Notes under the pieces: model-generated
Told to the model about the DNA's origin: nothing
What the model saw: the letters and a program-made list of their open reading frames with translations, nothing else
The model's database searches: none
Shown: in pieces, positions 5,873-8,561 of the stretch
Numbering within the stretch: the stretch's first letter is position 1
Layout of the letters: every line of letters starts with the position of its first letter
NCBI GenBank assembly: GCA_022561095.1
Contig: JADFRV010000094.1
Coordinates: forward strand, 1 to 8,561
Direction of reading: 5' to 3'
Origin: Chloroflexota bacterium
GTDB taxonomy: Bacteria > Chloroflexota > Dehalococcoidia > SM23-28-2 > RBG-16-64-32
Length of the DNA: 8,561 bases
Made by a program: the position numbers and the translations under genes

Positions 5873-7231
5873 ATGCAGGACTTCGCTGCCCACCGTGTAT
5901 GGGATACTGCCCTCGGGCAGTTGCAGCTTCAGGTCACCCGGCCCAACTATGATACCTGGCTCAAGGACACCGTGGGCCTCAACACGGACAATGGATCCTT
6001 CGTTATTGGGACACCTTCCGATTTCGTCAGCGAGTGGCTCAGCACCAAGATGGGGCCCGTAATCGCCAAGACGGTGAGCGGGATCCTGGGGCGGTCGGTT
6101 GACCTACGCTATGAGGTCGTCTCACAGGGAGGCAACGGACACCAGGCAGACGAGCCGCCGCCTCTCGCCGGGCACAGCCCCGCTCCCGCAGTGATCACAA
6201 GCCCCTCCGCCCGAAAGAGGCTCAACGGTAAGCTCACATTCGACCGGTTCATCATCGGCGAGTCCAACCGGCTGGCCGCCGCCGCCTCCCACGCTGTAGC
6301 CGAGCAGCCGGGCGAGGTGTACAACCCCCTGTTCATCTACGGCGGGCCCGGCCTTGGCAAGACTCACCTCCTGCACGCTATCGCCAGCCGCGCGGCAAGG
6401 GAGGACCGGCGCGTCCTCTACATCACCTGCGAGCAGTTCACCAACGACTTTGTGAATGCGATCTCCCAGGGTCGCCAGGACGAGTTCCGACGCAAGTACC
6501 GCTCCAACGACATCCTACTGGTAGACGACATTCAGTTCCTTGCCGGGAAGGAGCGCACCCAGGAGGAGTTCTTCCATACCTTTAACGACCTGCACGCCGA
6601 CGGCTGCCAGGTCGTGCTCACAAGCGATCGCTCTCCCAAGACCATCCCCGGCCTGCAAGCCCGTCTCTGCTCACGCTTCCAGTGGGGCCTCCTCGCTGAT
6701 GTCCAGCCGCCGGATGAGGAGACCCGTCTCGCGATTGTCCAAGCAAAAGCCCTCGAACAGCGGATCAAGATTGGCCCCGAGGTTGCTCAGCTCATCGCTG
6801 ACCGCGCTCAAGACAACGTCCGCGAACTCGAGGGCTTCCTCAACCGCGTCACCGCATACGCCAACCTAACACGATCACCGATCACCATTGAGGGAGCAAC
6901 CCTCGCTATCGACGCACTCACGCCCCCCAGCCCCCCCTCAACACCATCGCCAGAGGCGATCATAGAAGGCGTAGCGAGATACTTTACCGTCCCACTCACC
7001 AGCCTCCCTGGCCCCAGTAGAGCCAAGCCCATCGCGGAAGCCAGACACATCGCAATGTACCTCCTTCGTGAGGACGCCCAACTCCCTCTCAAGCAGATCG
7101 GCCGCCTCTTGGGAAACCGCGACCACTCCACAGTTATCCACGGTTGCCGCAAAGTATCCACGCACTTCAACACCGCGAAGGGCCGACGACAGCTCACCGA
7201 GATCCAGGCCAGCATACGAAGCCCAAACTGA
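5873..7231 (+). CDS. dnaA: chromosomal replication initiator DnaA
   Basis: AAA+ ATPase that binds DnaA boxes at oriC, forms a filament, melts the origin and helps load the helicase. The protein is full length at 452 residues. Domain I is about 1-82 (VWDTALGQLQLQVTRPNYDTWL near 9-30). Domain II is a short Pro-rich linker, about 84-116. The AAA+ domain begins LTFDRFIIGESNRLA (121-135), with Walker A GGPGLGKT (157-164), Walker B ILLVDDI (214-220), sensor 1 VVLTSDR (247-253), box VII ARLCSRFQWG (263-272, with R268 as likely arginine finger) and sensor 2 in NVRELEG (R317). Domain IV has RHIAMYLLRE (391-400) and the box-binding signature GNRDHSTVIHG (414-424). The start is ATG with GGAGGG 6 nt upstream. 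Codons become strongly C-ending toward the 3' end. The gene diverges from coaX and precedes the candidate origin and obg. Confidence 0.98.
   Translation: MQDFAAHRVWDTALGQLQLQVTRPNYDTWLKDTVGLNTDNGSFVIGTPSDFVSEWLSTKMGPVIAKTVSGILGRSVDLRYEVVSQGGNGHQADEPPPLAGHSPAPAVITSPSARKRLNGKLTFDRFIIGESNRLAAAASHAVAEQPGEVYNPLFIYGGPGLGKTHLLHAIASRAAREDRRVLYITCEQFTNDFVNAISQGRQDEFRRKYRSNDILLVDDIQFLAGKERTQEEFFHTFNDLHADGCQVVLTSDRSPKTIPGLQARLCSRFQWGLLADVQPPDEETRLAIVQAKALEQRIKIGPEVAQLIADRAQDNVRELEGFLNRVTAYANLTRSPITIEGATLAIDALTPPSPPSTPSPEAIIEGVARYFTVPLTSLPGPSRAKPIAEARHIAMYLLREDAQLPLKQIGRLLGNRDHSTVIHGCRKVSTHFNTAKGRRQLTEIQASIRSPN
7134..7162 (+). promoter_or_regulatory. pair of DnaA-box-like sites in the dnaA 3' end
   Basis: TTATCCACG (7134-7142, one mismatch to TTATNCACA) and GTATCCACG (7154-7162, two mismatches) share TATCCACG in the same orientation, exactly 20 bp apart. 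They lie about 170-200 bp before the CTA triplet repeat. The first is partly forced by coding for the conserved DnaA TVIHG signature, so binding is uncertain. Confidence 0.3.
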
Positions 7232-7330
7232 ACAGTTGCCTGCTACGCCCAGCAGTTAGCCAACAACCGTCCCCAAGTAGCCCACACTAACTCCACCTCT
7301 CAGCCGGATACACTCTCAACAGAGTAAACA

Positions 7331-7351
7331 CTCCTACTACTCCTACTACTG
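7331..7351 (+). repeat. CTN triplet tract resembling a DnaA-trio
   Basis: Seven in-phase triplets: two copies of the 9-mer CTCCTACTA followed by CTG. On the complementary strand, read 3' to 5', CTA is GAT, the preferred DnaA-trio unit to which DnaA binds as single strand. The tract is directly followed by a C/T run and then an A+T-rich segment. It is non-coding on both strands as far as can be seen. Confidence 0.6.
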
Positions 7352-7360
7352 CCCCCTTTC

Positions 7361-7385
7361 CATATACAATTAACAAGCATGTAAA
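7361..7385. other. A+T-rich segment, possible unwinding element
   Basis: 19 of 25 bases are A or T, in a window that is clearly above 55% G+C. It follows the triplet tract and ends 5 bp before the obg start. TACAAT at 7365-7370 (5 of 6 to a -10) suggests the obg promoter overlaps it; no -35 is visible. Also seen is ATGTAA (7379-7384), a start codon followed at once by a stop. Confidence 0.4.
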
Positions 7386-7389
7386 GGCC

Positions 7390-8561
7390 ATGATAGATCG
7401 AGTGCGGATAAAGGTTGTTGGCGGCTCAGGTGGTAACGGGTGCGTGAGCTTCCGGCGGGAGAAGTATGTGCCCCGTGGCGGACCGGATGGGGGTGATGGG
7501 GGAAATGGGGGAAGTCTGATTGTCGTTGCTGATGGATCGGTTCGGACGTTAAAGGAGATGGGGAGAAGAAGAGTTTATAAGGCAAATCAAGGTCGGCATG
7601 GACTGGGCTCGGATAAGAGTGGGCGGCGGGGTGAGGATGTCATTATTAGGGTGCCGGCAGGGACAGAGGTCAGGGACGTTTATGAAGACAGGCTGCTGGG
7701 TGACCTGGATGAGGTGGGAAAGACGCTTGTCGCGGCGAGGGGGGGTATCGGTGGAAGGGGTAACAAGTGGTTTGCCAGGGCAGTATATCGGGCGCCGAGA
7801 ATAGCGCAGCGGGGACAGGCCGGTGAGGAGCGTGAGATACAGCTAGACCTGAAGCTGCTTGCTGATGTGGGGGTTGTGGGCCTGCCTAATGCTGGTAAGT
7901 CGACTCTATTGCAGGCGATCTCGGCAGCGAGACCAAAGGTAGCGGAGTATCCGTTTACGACGTTGGAGCCAGCGCTTGGCGTTGTAGATGTGGGCTTTGA
8001 GAGGTTTGTAGTAGCGGACATCCCGGGCCTGATTGAGGGGGCGCATGAGGGGGCCGGCCTTGGTCTGGACTTCCTGCGGCATGTAGAGCGAACGAAGGTG
8101 CTTGTCCACATGGTGGACGGGAGCAGCTCGGACCCGTTGGCCGACATGGATGCTGTGAACGGAGAGCTCTCACAGTACAGTGAGGCCCTGGCTGATAGGC
8201 CGCAGATACTGGTGGTGAACAAGATTGATCTGGCCGAGGTGGAGGAGCGGATATCTGAACTGAAGGTGGTGTTCAGCGAGCGGGGGGTCACGCCCATGTT
8301 CCTATCGGCGGCCGAGCGCCGGGGCACTGACGAGTTGGTGCGACGGTTGGCGGAGCAGCTGGCGGTCCAGGGTGAGGAGAGACCTCTGGAGGAGATACCC
8401 ACGATTAGGCCGCAGCCACTGGGCCGTCGCTTCAACGTGCGGCGTGAGGGCGAAGGCTTCCTGGTGGAGGGGGAGCGGGTGGTGACGTTCGTGGAGATGA
8501 TGCCTGTGGGGGTGGAGGAGGGGAAGCAGGAGCTGTGGTGGCGGCTGGGCCGCTGGGGTGT
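7390..8561 (+). CDS. obg: GTPase Obg/CgtA, cut at the right edge
   Basis: Essential ribosome-associated GTPase that acts in late 50S subunit assembly and links to growth and stringent control. 390 codons are present with no stop in the window. The N-terminal glycine-rich Obg fold (about 1-158) shows GGSGGNGCVSFRREKYVPRG (11-30) and GPDGGDGGNGGS (31-42). The G domain (about 159-325) has G1 GLPNAGKST (164-172), G2 PFTT (188-191), G3 DIPGLIEG (210-217), G4 NKID (277-280) and G5 SAA (306-308). An OCT-type C-terminal domain starts near 340, with GFLVEGERVVTFVEM (356-370). The ATG at 7390 gives MIDRVRIKV, matching the family start; only AAAGG 2 nt upstream is available as a binding site, so initiation looks weak or leaderless. 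Codons are strikingly G-rich, opposite to the end of dnaA. Only the last few residues are probably missing. Confidence 0.96.
   Translation, partial: MIDRVRIKVVGGSGGNGCVSFRREKYVPRGGPDGGDGGNGGSLIVVADGSVRTLKEMGRRRVYKANQGRHGLGSDKSGRRGEDVIIRVPAGTEVRDVYEDRLLGDLDEVGKTLVAARGGIGGRGNKWFARAVYRAPRIAQRGQAGEEREIQLDLKLLADVGVVGLPNAGKSTLLQAISAARPKVAEYPFTTLEPALGVVDVGFERFVVADIPGLIEGAHEGAGLGLDFLRHVERTKVLVHMVDGSSSDPLADMDAVNGELSQYSEALADRPQILVVNKIDLAEVEERISELKVVFSERGVTPMFLSAAERRGTDELVRRLAEQLAVQGEERPLEEIPTIRPQPLGRRFNVRREGEGFLVEGERVVTFVEMMPVGVEEGKQELWWRLGRWG

Larger units (their letters stand above)
7232..7389. other. candidate replication origin (oriC) between dnaA and obg
   Basis: A 158-bp gene-free gap. Left to right it holds three ACACT elements (7284-7288, 7310-7314, 7328-7332), the last two inside GGATACACT (7306-7314) and GTAAACACT (7324-7332), which may be degenerate DnaA boxes. 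Then come seven CTN triplets (7331-7351), a pyrimidine tract, and an A+T-rich stretch (7361-7385, 19 of 25 A or T). The strand composition flips at its right end, from 98 G / 211 C in the preceding 540 bases to 226 G / 86 C in the following 540 (hand counts). The order boxes, trinucleotide repeat, A+T-rich segment is that of the Bacillus subtilis unwinding module. No full-consensus DnaA box is present inside the gap. Confidence 0.6.

Noticed and set aside
7331..7351. Triplet tract as a CRISPR, microsatellite or coding repeat
   Set aside because: Too short for a CRISPR and without spacers; no ORF spans it; position between dnaA and obg with skew inversion fits an origin element better.
7680..8435. 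251-codon minus-strand ORF
   Set aside because: Antisense shadow of obg, which has all G motifs in the forward frame; product is Ser/Arg/Pro-rich.

Overview
The window comes from a high-G+C bacterium and carries seven confident protein genes plus a candidate chromosomal replication origin. No mobile element, CRISPR array or RNA gene was seen. A Chloroflexota (Dehalococcoidia-like) source is my best guess. It rests on dnaA lying directly before obg rather than dnaN, a GerW-type protein in a high-G+C genome, and the active-site variant of CoaBC. This assignment is inference only.

Layout. Bases 1-257 hold the left edge and a near-consensus promoter for a rightward pair: pepA (M17 leucyl aminopeptidase, 258-1763) and a small PNPOx-fold flavin-type protein (1782-2231). 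Convergent to these is a leftward run that begins at 5636: coaX (type III pantothenate kinase), coaBC (overlapping coaX by 17 bp), a possible 42-residue ORF, a class I SAM-dependent methyltransferase, and a GerW/YtfJ-like protein with an 11-glycine run and a C-terminal membrane segment. CoaX and CoaBC together catalyse the first three steps from pantothenate to 4'-phosphopantetheine.

Between coaX and dnaA is a 236-bp divergent control region. It has an extended -10 promoter for coaX, a candidate promoter for dnaA, and a DnaA-box-like site suited to autoregulation. dnaA (5873-7231) is complete. obg (7390 to the right edge) is cut by the window end but retains the Obg fold, the GTPase domain and most of the C-terminal OCT domain.

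The most interesting stretch is the 158-bp dnaA-obg gap. The top strand changes sharply from C-rich (hand count 98 G, 211 C in 6841-7380) to G-rich (226 G, 86 C in 7381-7920). The gap holds seven consecutive CTN triplets (mostly CTA) that match the DnaA-trio origin element, followed by a 76% A+T segment. Box-like sites lie upstream in the gap and in the 3' end of dnaA. Together these suggest that oriC lies between dnaA and obg. I found no evidence of a wholly new gene system; the rest looks like ordinary housekeeping genes.
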